A program made the position numbers and the translations under genes. Positions 10,701 to 24,979 of a DNA stretch of 64,000 nt are shown here, piece after piece. The notes under the pieces are model-generated. The model was not told where the DNA came from and did not search any database. It saw nothing but the letters and a program-made list of their open reading frames with translations. Position 1 is the first letter of the stretch. Every line of letters begins with the position of its first letter. Origin of the DNA: Takakia lepidozioides (taxonomy: Eukaryota > Streptophyta > Takakiopsida > Takakiales > Takakiaceae); NCBI GenBank assembly GCA_030704615.1, contig CM060731.1, positions 69,544,756-69,608,755 of the forward strand, read 5' to 3'.

Positions 10701-13700
10701 TGTGGTCATAGACCTCGCGCCCAGTCTGGGTGGAAACAAGAGGGAACAGACACTACCTTTGTGAGGGTCTCACTCCAGTGGTCGGTTTGGTATAAATGAT
10801 TGCAAGAGGGCGAGGGCTTTAGGCTCAGCCTCGAGATTTTGCAGGTTGGTGACCAGAGGTACAGGGACTATGTTCTTCGTGATCCTGAAGAGGGTCACTC
10901 TCTGACGAGAATACCCCGGACATTGTATTATAAAATGGATATTGTCATCAGAGAGAGAGAGAGATTGTACTCATAAGACGTTGTTTGCCGTAGCCTTGTG
11001 GCCATTGACCCCGCGCCCAGTTTGAGCGGGAACAAAAGGGACAGAACCTACCTCTGTCAGGGGCTGACGTTGGTAGTAAGACTTACCTCCATATAAAGAA
11101 TTAATCCGGGTTTTCCAGATATCCTCTAGAAATCCCTTCACACAAGCATCAATCTGCTGTGTGATTTGCCCAAAAACTAGGCCTCAGGAGGGCCTGGGCT
11201 TTTGGCTCAGCCTCGAGACTTTCAAAGTTGGTAAACAGGGGTACAGGCACAATTCCCTCAATAGATTTGAAGAGAGCGTCTCTTTGGTGAGAGAACCCCA
11301 GACAGTGTATCAGAAAATGAATACTGTCTTCAGATTGCCCACACAACGGGCAATTGCACTCTCCCTTTCCTCTCTGCTTCTGTTTGCTGTTCAAAGGTAG
11401 AGAGAGAGAGAGAGAGAGCAAGATTTTGATTGGCCCAGAGAGACTCTCCTACACAATAGAACATCAGAGTTAGAGGGTAAGAGAAGAACCGATGAGTGCA
11501 TAGGATGCCCAGAGGACTATGGGTTTCCAGAGGGTCAACTTGACAAAAAAGAATTAGCGAGACAAAGAAAGACATACATATGTCAGTTGGTCCCTGTGGA
11601 ACAGTAGAGACAGAAAAAACAAATTAACTCTTTAACGTGCACAATGGCCCTGAGGGCCCATGCGACAAAAAGAAACCACTTCAAACTACACTAAATTCAA
11701 CCGCCAGAGGAGTGGTGTTGGTACCCGTTTCATGGCATCCAAATACACAGATGAGAGCTCCTCAAGCTTGCTATGCTTCTTTACTTGCACCAACAGCTGT
11801 TTCACAGTTTCTGCCACCATCTTGCCGTGCAGCACATAGTGTGACAAAATCTCAGGTCCCAGAAAGTCCTGAAGAAACGCCACATCCAGGGTGGTCATGT
11901 ACTGAAAAATGTCCACTTTCAACAATGTCAAATAGTGTGAAACCCTCTCAGGCTTCATCTCTGAACAAAAACTAATTTAAACTATTTTCAATTTTGCCGT
12001 ATAAGCATATGGATCTTTACAAGAAGTCTCAATTCAAACCTTGGGGACCATATTGTGTGCGATCAATTTTGCTGCAGCTGACATAACAGCATCTTTCTCA
12101 TTCAAATATTCTGAACCGTGCGACTGTTCTGTCACCTCTTCTTCACTGTCCTCTGCACAAGTACACCCAAAATCCAATTAGCCCTCCCACACATCCAGAC
12201 TTTATCCTTGAGAAAGAAAGGAACTCCATACAGTGATTTTGTTTCTGTGACATCGGCAGTACATTTAGCTGAAACTCGTAGTGCCCTCAATTATATACAC
12301 TTCATCACGTCTGGAACATGCCAGACATACCTGGTGCAATGAGGCGATATTCACAAAGCTTCCAAAACTGTTTCAAGAGGTCAGTCGAAGGGCAGAAACC
12401 CAGGGCCTGAAGTTTGGTTCCTTCCAATTTGGCCTGACTGAACAAGCTCCAAAAGTCCGACAGTATTGCGCACATCTGGTAGCCAAACAGGATGATCTCA
12501 GATGACAATCAAACTTAAATGACCAATTTTTATCTCACCAAGTGTTGAAAGTGATGGCCATGGCTTTAGGATGTGTAAGGTTACAATTGCAAGTCAAGAA
12601 TGACATGACTTGCACTATTATGGACAAACACAGACAAAACAAAAGCAAACATGCGTGGATGCATGCAAATCCTCTCTCTCTTCAGTTACAGGACAAACAT
12701 GACTTCCAGCAGTGTTGTGATGATTACGGACAGTGCAAGTCAAGAGGTTACGGGCAGCCCCCTGCTCCCAGCTCTCCAGAAGAGAGGTGATGAAGGCCTC
12801 CAAGTGCTGCATGAAGATGGCTCGTTTGCCAAGCAAATTAGTCACTGCAGCATCATCCAGGTTTTCCGGATCAATCCCTTTCAGAGACCACGCCATAAGT
12901 AGGAACATGTTCAAAACAACCAGACGAATGACCTGCACATGAGTCACAAACTCAATGATCAACACTGAATGACTGAGGGCTGTCAAAGTTCATCATCACA
13001 AGGTTGAGACTTTCAGAGATGACATGTGAAGTATACAAACTATGCAGCAAAAGGGAAGAACTTCATCAGCTGAAAAGGGCAACATGAAAATTCCTCTCAT
13101 TCTCACACACTGCTCCATGTCAGGAAAAAGCCCCAGGGGCTGTCAGTTACTCAATGTACTTTCCACCCACCTATTCTTGTTGACTACAAATCAACCGAGT
13201 ATGATGAATTTGAGGATGTGATTACTAAGGCAGATGTATGCTAAGTAATCTGCAGGATGAGCATTCATGACTTTGTGAATCTCAAACCAACCACCCACAA
13301 ATCATGTTCCAAACACAAGAACCAAACTTGGGGTGAATTGAGAAGTACACCTCATCATCCAAGTTACTGAAGTCCTCAAGCACCCCGCACAAGTCAGCAA
13401 ACAAGCCAGTATCAACATTCCATGCCAACTGTAGCTGGTACAAGCGCTTCAAATTCACTATCAATGAATAGTCGTCCTCTGCCTCCTGCAAAAGCAGAGC
13501 AGCCTATAAGACTTCCTCAAATAGATCAGACATAACCCAGGTGTGAAAGTCAAACAACCTAATAAATCAACACAGCTGAATTGCCTCCAATCAGGGCTTT
13601 GAGTTGCACTACCTTTGCAAAAGAATATCTCAAATAGGACAAACAAAGTACCCTATATTTCCATCTATCACCTGAAAGCGAAGTTTACAGTTTCGTAACA

Positions 13701-16700
13701 ATCACACGAATATAAGCTACTCCTCGTAAATCTACTCAGAGATTTCCGGCACAGATCTTGGCTTATATAAAACAGGGGTCCGGGATCCACTCCCCAGGAC
13801 TGTCCCACTAACTTCTTGTTGGCCTCTATAGGACCAGCTTGACAATTACTGATGTTGTTGGTTTTTGAACCCTGTGTAAGATGGGGGAAACCGTTACCCC
13901 AGCCCCTGAAATCGCTGACCGCAGTTTAACAAGAAGGTCGTCGGCCGTTTCCTTCAGAATCTGATTGGCTGAGTCTTGCAATTCTGCATGGCTCTCATGG
14001 ACTGTAAACGTCAAGGCCTTGATGCAACTCTTAAGTGTGCTCTCTTCACCGTGCTTGAAGAATGCCTCTTTGATGAGTTGTAATACAGATGTAAAATTCT
14101 GAAATAAAATTATATGCATGGGAATTAGCAACATAGAAATTTGACAAGACTTCAAACATGCAGACCAGGCATGGAGAGTGAAACAGAACATAATCAGAAA
14201 TTTTCCATTCGATTTGTAAGAATTCTCCCTCCCCACCTCTGTTAGATATCCATCCCTGTAGAGGTCCCCACCCTCTTTGCATAGGACTTGCCTGCTCTTG
14301 CCTCTTCAAGGAATAGAGTCCAAGCTGCATGTACTGGATGATGTCAACAATTGCAGCAACTTTGGCATTGTCTGCCAGATATTTACGCAGCAATTTGGCA
14401 TGTGACTTCACCATGGCCAGGGTCATCTCCTTCTTTCTAGTCTCCAACAGCTCCTGCATTTACAAGGCTGTAATACAGTTTAACATATCTTGGAAAGGGG
14501 GGTGTATGCAAGCAATGCCTCAATCCCATATCCCGGAAACCAGCACCAATTGCTCCAGTGAAGAGACAAGATGTTGACATTTCATGGGTCAGGTTCATCA
14601 TAACTCACCACAGGGCTATGCTCAACCAGCATTTGGCAAGTGTATACATAAGGTAACTCTTCCAGAGTACGATTTTCAGAATGCTGTCCACAACTAGGCT
14701 ACAAAATGAATGCAATTGGCAGCAACACAATACACGATTGCACATGGGATCAACTAGCTTTCAAGCAACATGGCCACTTCAAGATCACAGGTTACAATTA
14801 GACAGTGCACAGTATAAACTCTTGAGGTTTCAAGATTGCCAACAAAAATAAATCAGGCCCGCTGGGCAATGAGACTGGATTAATGTATGTACACCATAAG
14901 GTTGACAAGGAGCCTACCTTTTGGGCTTTGGTGAGCGAGGGTTTGCGGTGCTCGCTAGAGGGCACAATCTTGTCTCCCACAGCCTTTTTCACTGATGCTG
15001 ACAACAAGCGCACCAGATTGGTGGTGTCTAGGTCATTTAGCTCCTTGTGAGTCCGGTCCTCAAGAAGCATGGAGATAATACACTTCCAGTCCTGTTCAAC
15101 ATGTGCCCATCAAATTATGTATGATGAAGGTACAGCCTTCTAGACTCTCAGGGATACTGAATGAAGTGGGTGCTATGACCCCTAAAGTTTGAATGGACCT
15201 GTTTCCTGCTGCACCAACTTCTGAGATCACAAAACCCTACTGGCAAATCCTTGGAAGAAGTTGCAACATCCGAGAGTCCTTTTTGGAATAGCGTGGTTAA
15301 GGTAATAATACCTTCATTGCCTGACACTTGTCCCACAGTGCATCTATTACATAGTCACAGAGAATTGGGTCCGATGAAAACTCTCTAAGAATCTGCAAGA
15401 CCCGCTCCAGCTGGCCGTCCAAGTCATCCTCGTCCTGCCCTGCTGCAGATCCAGCTCATAATGTTCAATATTTCCAGAATCATTTGTGCAAATTGTAATG
15501 TCCAACACAATATTTCCACCTAGCAGATGGGGGCTGAACAAGGTAAAAGCCCCAGAGGAAAGTAGTCCACTGAGCACACACACCACTTCGCAGCAACTTA
15601 AAAGTATAACAAACCTTCAGATGAGTGAGCAATCAGGTTCTCATACACCAAGTCTCCAACAGCATGGCGGATTTGTGGAGTCTCATCAATCAGAAGGTCA
15701 TACAGCGAACCCAAATCTTCCTGATTAAGCAGTTGATGCCTACACAATCTCCGCAACAGCAGGTTTAGCAACATTTTGAAACAACACAACAATTGAAACA
15801 TAACTTCCATTGTATAAAAGTGCCATAACCATTCCATTAGCAATCCTTCACGGCATTATGGTCTTCTCATTTGAGCTCTTAACCAAGAAAAGGTTTACAA
15901 CAGCACGCTTGACCTCTCACACTCACATCATTTCTACATAAGAAAAATGTACACATAAGACGTTGTTTGCTGTAGCCTTGTCGCCAAAGACCCCGTGCCC
16001 AGTTTCGGCGAAACAAAGAGGGAACAGACACTGCCTTTGTTAGGGACTCACTCTAGTAGTGAAAATTTCCTAGATATAAACAAATTTGTTCAGGCTTTCC
16101 AGAATTCCTATAGAAAACCCTTCACACAAGCACTAATCTGCCGTGTGTCATCTGCCCTAGCAGTCAACCCAGCAGGGCCAGAACTTCAGGCTCAGCCTCG
16201 GGTATTTGAAGTAAGTGAACAACTTATACACTAGACTCATCCTATGAGCATATAATACTCAGGAAAGGACAATGACTGATAAACTAACCTGAGTAATTGC
16301 TTCAGCAAGCCAATAGCCAAAACAGCAACTTGCATGTCTACATCGTCCGCCATCTCCACCATGCGGTTGCAAAAGCGCGTAGTAAACAGAGTCAATGACG
16401 GCACATGGTCATCTACGGCATAGAGAGCCTGCAGTGCCGTAATGGAGCTCTTTCGCACACCAGCGTTCTTCAATCCATCGGGCACCCCCCCAAAAACAAC
16501 AATGATTAAAGAGAAGTCAGTGCACCACAGTAAAGAAGCTACCTGAGGTCAAGTTTACCATGCAGACAAGAAGGGAGATAGAAAGAGACAGGTACAATGA
16601 ATCTTTGCCAGAAAACCAAATCTTAATTCACAGCAAAGAAGCTTTTGTAAAACAGACAAAAGTGTGCCAACTTAAGAATCAGTAAGAAAGAGGAGAAGAG

Positions 16701-19357
16701 GCAGAGATAGAAACAAGGATTGGGACAAAAGATCTGAAGAGAACAACAATGACAGGGACACGGACAGGACAGGCAGAGAAAAGAAACCTTGTCATTCAGT
16801 GTCCAGCCAATGTACTTCAAATACAAGTCCTGCAGAAACAAGGATGGATAGGAAACGATCCATGACCCTATAGCGCTTATGCATGCCTGTCGAATTTCTG
16901 GTAAAAAATCACGGTAACGATGCATGAAGAGCCTGCGAACCCAGCCAGCCCAAACCGATATAGCAACAAAACCTGACTCGAACAACCGAACCTTGATGGA
17001 CACTAAGCTCCTTCACAAGTTAGAAAAGTATTGCAGTCTACCGAAGTTGGATAGACACGTCCAGCCTGAAAGAAAAAAAATCAACAGTTTTGAGGACCTG
17101 GAGGGATACCAAGCAACAAATAGCAAAAAAAGAAAAGATGGTGAGATACAAACCCAGTAAAAATTTTGCGCATCATCTCTTCCACCATTGTGATCTTTTC
17201 ATGCTTCTCTGACAAAATTTTGTTGAGAGACTCGATACGGGCACCCTCCTTGCGTTTCCTTTTCTCTGCATTGAGCTGGCGTTGGGCTGTTTCACGCGAC
17301 TGACCCAAAGTTTTTGCCACTGCTACAAATGATGTCACAAGCTGCAGCCCTACCAGCGTGGCCACATGCCGAAACACTCTTGGGGGAGTACTGGCCAACC
17401 AACATAAAGCAGAAGACCGAGGAAGAGTGAGAACCAGATCAAGCAAATTAACACGACTTTTAAGACAGCCTAGGCAAAGCAGGGGAAGATAATTATCAGT
17501 ATTGAGCTGTGCATAACATAAAGGCACACTGTGACAATCTCAAACCATGAAAGGAACTCGCCAATCTCAGTTAAAGAATTGTTCCGATCTCTGCATAGCA
17601 AAGATAATCCACAAACCAAAATCACAAACATACCAAGAGAGTGCAATAACATAGTCCATGCATTTGTCCATGAGTGTCTGGTCAAATAGAGCTCCTTCCT
17701 GAGCTTCGTGGACCAAGCTATCCCAAAATGTCAGCAAGTTGAGTTTGAAGTTGCGCACATCTTTTTGCTTTGATCCAAGGTAATCTTCCAAAGCACCCTG
17801 CCAACTAGAGTTAAGGAGAAGACCTCTCACTCTCATTGGTATTTAGAAGCTTACAAGATTCCCTAAACCTAGCAGTGAACAACAATCATGCTGGATTAGT
17901 CAATGCAGGTTCAAAAGCCCCCATAACAGTACAAAAGCCAAATTCATGAACAATGTACATTACAGAAGACGCAGGAACTGAGTTCAGTTCTATTTGAACA
18001 GCAAAGGATACGTGTTTAGCCTGTGCCACCATCTCTTTCACAACATCATCAACATCCATTTCGACCAAAGATTCGCCCTCCAAGTTGAGTGCCACGCCAC
18101 ATGCCTGTCATGCAGACGGCAGATGACTTAGGAATCTTGCTCTCTCTATACAAATTAGCCTCCTTCCAGCAAACAAAAAACTTGCACATGTTGTAGCTCA
18201 TGTAGATTGCTACCCTTCTCACAATAGATTGACATAATTTCAGGGTACTTTGCAAGTAGTTGGGCTAACAGACCTCAAACAATGTCAAAAGCAGCTCATT
18301 TAATCCCTCCTGTGGCTTGGACTCGTAACGCTCAAGCCATTTGGATGCTGCTAGCTGCACAAACTTTCCCTTGTGCTTGATAATTTCTGAGCCAACAGGT
18401 AAATGCAGATGAGTGTGACTAGTAAACCTTCATATTGTTCTTCCAATGCTGGCACGTGCTGTATACTAGGTGCCGGCTTCTTAACAAACTTTTCTGCTGT
18501 TGTGGACTCATGTTCTTGCAGAACACGTCCTCTGTCGCTTCACGCCCCAATGCATTACTTGTTATTGAAAAAATTGGTAGTAGGACAGTTTTAGCTTTAC
18601 AAATATGTAGAATTCCAGAGAATGTACGAAATCATTCTAATCTCTTGAGAAACTTGCATGGTCCTTTCTTCCAGTGAGTCTAAGGATGTCTTACCAAAAC
18701 AAATGTGCTGCTCATCAACTACTAAGAATAAGAACAGACGAGATGAGCATCAAGATCAAGATAAGGAAGAAGTTAGCACTGTTACCAATCAAAGTCTCGT
18801 TCTCAACTTCTGATGCAGCTGCTGCAGAGCTTAACTGCTTCTTGGTCTTTCCACCACTTCCCTTTTCCACCTCCCCATTGGCTTTAGCTTGCTTCTGTGA
18901 TGCCAGCAGTACAAAAGCCACACATGTTGAGTATGACGTGGTATTCACCATCAAGATAATGATCAAATGTCACATAATGGATCAGATATTCAACAACTCT
19001 CCAATTATAGTGCCACCAACTCAGTTAAAGGGTACTTCTTTACATTTCAATAAATGGCAAGGGGACTTCTGAAGAGTTTTTTGCCCAAATGACGAAAGTG
19101 ATAAGGCAAGTCCCACTCACAATGATAGTGGCCACACAGATTCCTCTTCCCGCTTCCCACAATCCCCACCATTCCAGCTACAGGAAATGTCCATAAGGCT
19201 GTGACAAAAAAATTCCTCAATGTACCATGCTACGCAAGACTTGAGATATCTAAGGGCGTACCTGAGGTCGAGCAGTCTCAGTGGTATGTGCACGTTTTTT
19301 GGGAGGCTCTTCATCTTGCTCTTCCTTATCCGTCTCCTCATCCCCACTGCTATCCAT
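7799..19357 (-). CDS. SCC3: Cohesin subunit SCC3 / STAG (about 24 exons)
   Basis: SCC3 is the HEAT-repeat subunit of cohesin; it docks on the kleisin and helps hold sister chromatids. The start ATG is at 19357-19355 ([17 protein letters not shown], acidic). Exon 1 is 19357-19262 with a GT donor. Later exons in minus order carry: [15 protein letters not shown] (~18050); [16 protein letters not shown] (~17740), the STAG start; [17 protein letters not shown] (~17190); [18 protein letters not shown] then [22 protein letters not shown] (~16930-16790), the most diagnostic block; [20 protein letters not shown] (~16480); then exons near 15.7, 15.4, 15.0, 14.4, 14.0, 13.4, 12.8, 12.4, 11.8, 10.0 and 9.5 kb ([20 protein letters not shown]). 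A disordered acidic C-terminal tail lies at 9017-8500, and the last exon ends RKRSRLE then TAA at 7799. Exon edges other than exon 1 are approximate. Introns carry LINE tails at 10.2-11.4 and 15.9-16.2 kb. No break was noticed, though not every junction was checked. Confidence 0.9.
10213..10233. repeat. Poly-G tract
   Basis: A run of about 20 G (10227-10246 region) sits in an SCC3 intron next to a LINE tail. Such a tract can form G-quadruplexes and is error-prone in sequencing. Confidence 0.6.
10250..10680 (-). mobile_element. LINE 3' fragment 1 (family A)
   Basis: On the minus strand this encodes a diverged end of the family A LINE protein ([20 protein letters not shown]) and ends with the family tail, read on + as TACTCATAAGAAGGTGTTTGC then CCTTGTGGCCATAGACC. 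It is 5'-truncated and frame-broken, and lies in an SCC3 intron in the same orientation as the gene. Confidence 0.8.
10690..10962 (-). mobile_element. LINE 3' fragment 2 (family A)
   Basis: A second diverged copy begins directly beside the first: CCTTGTGGTCATAGACC at 10698 again matches the 3' tail, followed by CCTCGAGATTTTGCAGGTTGG and the region encoding the Cys/His knuckle. It stops at a GA-rich run (10949-10965). No open frame remains. Confidence 0.7.
10966..11420 (-). mobile_element. LINE 3' fragment 3 (family A)
   Basis: This is the best preserved of three head-to-tail tails. It starts (on +) with GTACTCATAAGACGTTGTTTG and encodes on minus the knuckle [19 protein letters not shown] and the [19 protein letters not shown] segment. 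It ends at a (GA)n microsatellite at about 11400-11419. The homologous part of the copy at 30462-32240 shows what was truncated. Confidence 0.85.
15945..16225 (-). mobile_element. Degenerate LINE 3' fragment (family A)
   Basis: The segment starts with GTACACATAAGACGTTGTTTG and CCTTGTCGCCAAAGACCCC (the family tail on +) and proceeds to CTCAGCCTCGGGTATTTGAAG. It is in an SCC3 intron. No coding frame remains. Confidence 0.75.
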
Positions 19358-21182
19358 GATTCTGCATGCAAATAGAAACCTAATTACTCCCCTTCTGCTA
19401 GGAAGTCGAGACAGGGCGCAATTTCCTACTCTTGTGCCCTTCATACTATAGGCCAGATGCCACCATCTCTTTGGAGACTAATATTTGGCACAGGCCTTCA
19501 GTTTTGAGGACCAGAATGTCTGGCAGCTTACCTCCCTACCTGATGTGATAGCTTAGCCCATCAACTAACACTCAATTTCCTGTAACCAGATGGTTAATGA
19601 TTGCACACATACGGTATGACAATTCCAGGCTTAATTTTATCGCTGAACCAAAGCCCTACCTGGAGAGCCCAGCTCTAGGGAAATTTAGACACAATAGCAT
19701 CAAGACTAGGTCATAGTTAAAATTGACAGGAGTGAATAGTGAGTGCACCTTGCTCTTGCATAATTACAGTCCAAATTTTTGAGATTCATGATTGAAAATG
19801 ACTTGCATCACAACCTATCCCTCAAGAATTCCCCTAACCAAAGCAATTACGATGGACTCCCCATACTGGTGGGCACATTCAAGTCCTTTGTCAAGCCTAG
19901 GGTAAGGCTCTAACACCATACTCTGCCAATGGGGGACACAACTCTTGCAAGATCTGCAGCTCGGCTCTGCAATCTACCAATCCTTGAGAAACACGTAAGT
20001 TCTACCCTGTACAAACATCATCTGCCTAGCCGGAAGACAGAACCAATTGTGTACGTCAATGTGCACGTCGCTGGTACACTCCACAACTGGAGAATGAGTT
20101 CACCGAGCTTGAATTGTCTCAAGGCATATCAAGCTAAAAGGCCACGGCATAGGACGGGTAAGACTGAGCTCAATTTCCTCACTGAGTCCACGATTTTATA
20201 TGAATCATGTACCTAAACAAACACCATTCCTGCAATACTCCCAGATCAAAACAGCACCACCGATCTCCAATCCTGCACCGCACTAACTACAACTACACGA
20301 GCCTAGTAGAATTACATAAGAGTGAAGGACAAAAAGGAGACAGAGACAGCGGGGGCCGAGGGGGACACAGAAGGGACCCTCACTCTTTCAACAACAAAGA
20401 ATTGAGCACTGCCTCGCGCCGCTCCCTCTTTCGAGGCTCAGCCTCCGTGCTTTCTTCCATCTGCCAACGAATTTCTCCAGCCCCTTCTCCTCAGCTGAAA
20501 AAGGCCACCTAGTAAGTCCAACACAAGAGCAAAACCACAGCCTTCATTTGTCCACAGCCTTTGATCGATCCTTGCGCATTCCGTAGCAATCTCTCTGCCA
20601 AGTACGAGACTAGTACATGAGACCCCTAACCCTCGGATGCAATCTTAAACTCGCGATATCCAAAGAGAAAACGAAGAGAGCGGGAAGAAACCTTTGGACT
20701 ACCTACTGCGGGGGTTCCTACTTCCTACGACTCTGCCGGTTGCAGTCTACGGTGAACCGGAATCTCCCCCTGCTTCATTTTTACCCGATTACCCGCTGGA
20801 CTGTAAGCGAAACCCTAATGTCATCCACAGAAGGCCTCTTCACCGTAATAAGACGTGCTTGATTACGGGACGGCGTCCGTCCAGCTTTCTGTGCCGCGTT
20901 TTCTACTGTGCTGCGCCAGTAAATGATAAATTTGTGTTGCTTCACGGAAGGCATTTCGATGCAAGGTTTTTCCCGTGTGCAGCCCGCTGCCCAGGAAATT
21001 TCCAGGCGGCGCCATTTCGTTAAATTCAAATTGGTCAAGGAGACGTGTTCCAACATTGGGAACAGAACTGGGAACAGAAATGGGAACATAGGTTTCTACA
21101 TGAGAACCAAGTTCACCGGTCGCCATAGCTAGGGTTTAATTACTTGTGCGGAGGGGAGAGAGAGTAGTGTGAGAGGGTGGAG
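19358..21182. promoter_or_regulatory. Intergenic region between divergent SCC3 and PRP38-type genes
   Basis: The two start codons face away from each other across about 1.8 kb, so both promoters must lie here. The portion 20400-21180 is less AT-rich and carries pyrimidine runs, as expected of 5' UTRs. A minus-strand ATG frame (21126-20863, 87 codons) has no recognisable family. No TATA box is called. Confidence 0.5.
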
Positions 21183-22357
21183 ATGGCGAACCGCACCGAT
21201 CCCACAGCACGCAGCGTCGCACGAATCCGCAGAATCTGGTGGAGAAGATTTTGCGCTCCAAGATCTACCAGAATATTTACTGGAAGGAGCAGTGCTTTGG
21301 TCTCACAGGTGGCCACCGACGCTCATTTCGCCATATCCTAATCGCTTGAGCGCTCGTGTATTCCTGTCTTTCTTGTTTGCATATTGTGTGTGGCTGACTT
21401 GCCGTACCACTGTGGGATGGACGGTGTCTGATGTTGTTAGCTGAGCTTTTGTATCCAGTTTATTGGAGATGATTGTTATGAAGTTGACTTCTGTCTTATT
21501 GACATTGGCCACTCGCGGGCATCAGATTAGGTTGGCTCTTCAAGGGCCTCTGTTCATTCAATTGGGTTCACGTAAGAGTTCTCGACATGTCTTGCAGGGT
21601 AAATCAGAGGTAATTATGGCATGGAGCCGTGACGTAGTACTAGGCAGGCCACTAGTCCAACATTATAGGCTTTCTGGAGATAGCATATGTCTGGAGGATT
21701 GTTCTGAACCCCTCTTGGACCTATCTTGAGGTGAAGGGTTTCTGAAGAGTTTTTAGGGAAGATAATTCTCTCTTGTGGAGTCCAATTAGTCCTGCAGCAT
21801 CTTCAGCCTCAGTTGCATGTGTCGTATCCTACCCAAAAGGGCGAGATAGAATACTTGAATGGGATTGCAGCCTTTGTTATTGTTTTGAAAGAATGTGCCC
21901 TGGTTGTGAATGGTAGCTGAAACGTTGGTGGATAAGGCCATGGAATTGGACCATTTTGGCGGCACATTTGGAGGCAACTGCAAGGCGACACCCTTCATGT
22001 GTCTCATATTGAAGATGCTGCAGATTCAACCAGAGAAGGAGATCGTAGTGGAATTTATCAAGAACGAGGATTACAAGTGTTTGTTCTCACCTCTTCTATT
22101 CTCCATTTCCTTAGGGGCTTAAGCCCACAGTATACTAACCCTCCATAATCCAGTTACTGTGCGTTGGCACACCAGGGTATATGACACTCAACCCAATAGC
22201 CGGACTCACAGTTGACAGGAGGAAGTGAATATTGATATGTGCGATCTCATTACATTGTACTAAAAAGCTCGAGGTTTACTCCAACACTGCTAGTCTTGCC
22301 CCCTGCTTGGAAACAGGGTGACTGGCTGTGGTTGTACTGTCAGTAACACTGTTAAGG

Positions 22358-22361
<4 letters not shown>

Positions 22362-22404
<43 letters not shown>
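22362..22404. repeat. (GA)n microsatellite
   Basis: About 20 GA units lie in intron 2 of the PRP38-type gene. Confidence 0.9.
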
Positions 22405-22406
<2 letters not shown>

Positions 22407-24979
22407 CTTGTTGCTGGATGACAACCGGCAGCCCCTTTGGATGGAGTGATGGGGCAAGGCTAAGCACTTCAGAAACATTGTACAGAGCATAGTTGCCGCA
22501 TTTTGCTAAGCACAGAATTGTGACAAGACAGGCTAGGTCTTCAATTGTGTTATTAGATGTAGACCTTTTTAAGAAAACATTCAGACTCAAGAAAACTGAT
22601 GCAAGGTTTTAGTATTGTGGCAAGAACAAGGATCACATGTACTATTTGGCATATGACAACAGGTAAAAGTCTTTACACAAGTTAGTACATGCAGTAAAAT
22701 AGGAAGCTGTGGCATGTCTGAGGAGGTGGACAGATACGTGAGAATATTGGGGGCCTTCTACTTGCGATTGGTGGGGAAGCCGACTGATGTTTACCAGTAT
22801 TTAGAGCCCTTGTACAATGACTACCGCAAATTGCGGCGGCAATTGGCCGATGGTGGTAAGTGAATTCTGACTCTTATTGGTTGAATTTGACAGTCTCCTA
22901 GAGAAAGGCAGTTGGTTGGGCTAAGCCATAGCAATTTTTCAGGCTACCTTGGCTTCTTGACATGTGCAATAGATGACTGTGGAAGTGTACCCTAGCACAA
23001 TCAAGGTTAAACTGTCCAACTCCGGTCAAACCACTTCTATCCAAAGTAATAGACTTCTCAATGGTATTGGTATGCCACAATGCATCTAGCAGTCCTATTT
23101 TGCAAGTAGATGACGTGTCACATCAGTCATTGTGCTCCTACCACCTGCCACCTACAAGTGGTTCTGTGGAGAACGTGATCCATGTAATCTGCGGTAGCTC
23201 CTTTCACACATGAATTACTACATGTGATACAATGAGCATTTATGTACCCCATCTACTGAGAATTGAGTTGCCAAGTACTATCTTCATTTTACTGCATGGC
23301 ACACAGTTATGGAGGGACTAGTGGGTGAAATCCTGAGGAATCCTGTGTGTAGTAGTGAGGAGATCTTTGCAGTTTAAGCAGTTGAATTTAGCTTTCAGAG
23401 GGGCAGTGGCGTGGGTGTCCAGCAGGTTACACACTAAGCCATGTGGATGAATATATTGATGAGTTGTTGACCACGGACTACAGCTGTAATATTGCCTTAC
23501 CTCGTGTTCCCAAGCGGTAATCCCCTTTTCTCTTTGCCAACCACATAAGCCCTGCTTAACAGGGCAGCCTCACCATTGCTTGGGCCCTTCATAGTATGTA
23601 AAATTCACTGGGAGTAATGAAAAGACTTTGGCAGTCATTGGATAAGATACTTTTGGATAGTGTACAGCTTCAATGCTAAAGCAGTGCTAATTGAAACCAC
23701 ATGCTAAGGTGCAGAACTGATGTTGCAGACATGCAACAGGTGGACACTTGAAGCTGTAGCACAGCTGGAGCCTCGTCGCAGTGCTCTAGAAGATGATTTT
23801 GAGGAAGAAGAAGAAAAAGAAGAGGAGGAGGCTGCACTGAATGGCATGGAAGCCAAGGACATCGACAAAGTAAATCCCTTTGTCATTCTTTCAAGGCAGT
23901 GTGAAGTAAGAAAAACATTAGGGTATATGCCTCAGCGAAGTCTACAATGGACTTCAGCTAGACATGAAACTTTGTTTTTGCGGCAATTGTATTTGTCAAC
24001 TGTCTTGCATCATTCCAACTTGATATTTGTGGCTATAAGGAGCTCACATTATGATCGTACAATATAATAAAAAATGGATAGATTTCTGGACTAGTCAAGT
24101 AGCTGTTTCTTTTAATTCATAAGCTCCACAGTGAATCAGCAATTGGTTCTCACACAATGAGTTTCCTTTGGCCTCTCAAACAGTACAGACTTTCCAACCA
24201 GGAATGGAACTTGTGAGTTCTGTGCAAGAGTCCTGTGTTTGCACGAGAGAGACAAACCCTCTTGCACTCACACATGCCATAACTCTTGCAACTTATTCAC
24301 AACTACCCCTGCCTTTTCGTACCCATACATAGGTCCTTGTGTCAGGTCTGCAGGGAATGTGCTAGGCCTGTCCCATGACAAGTAACATGTATGGGGTGCA
24401 GGATCGTAGGAGCCCCATAAAAGAGAGGGAGCGTAACAAGGACAGAGATAGAGATAGGCATCGCGACTACAGGTAATTTCCTCTGCGTTACGCTTACGTA
24501 AGTGGTGTGGTTGTTTCTGATTGTTGCCCATTAGGTATGGATTACTCTATGAAAGGATGATTTGTGTGGAAGTATTCTGTATCTTGTCAGAGGTGGCCTG
24601 CTCTACCCTAGCTATGTTTTAGATAGCTTGGGACTCATGAGCAGTCATGCGGCTCTCTTTTATTGGAGAAATACTGCTGCAGCCTATGCCACCCACCACA
24701 AGCTTCCTAGATCAAGCAGGGCCCATGCCCACTAGCAACTCTGCCAGGTTTCTCTGTGTTGGCAGTGCACAGTGAGAAGTATGATGAGCTGCACATCTTA
24801 GCTGAGGTGAGGTGGTCTGGGTAATACTAAAAATAACACCCACAGTTGGATTGAGGAATTGATATCTGAATTTAGGGTCTGGTTCTCAGCATATCTAAAA
24901 ATTCTAGCGTAAATGCCGAAATTACAATCCCACCTCTAAGTAGTTGTTCTCTTGGTTCAAGGTACCTAGTTAAAGTACT

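Noticed and set aside
20863-21126. A divergent small gene (ATG in good context, 87 codons, minus)
   Set aside because: No family, no splice support, and it lies in the presumed SCC3/PRP38 promoter region.
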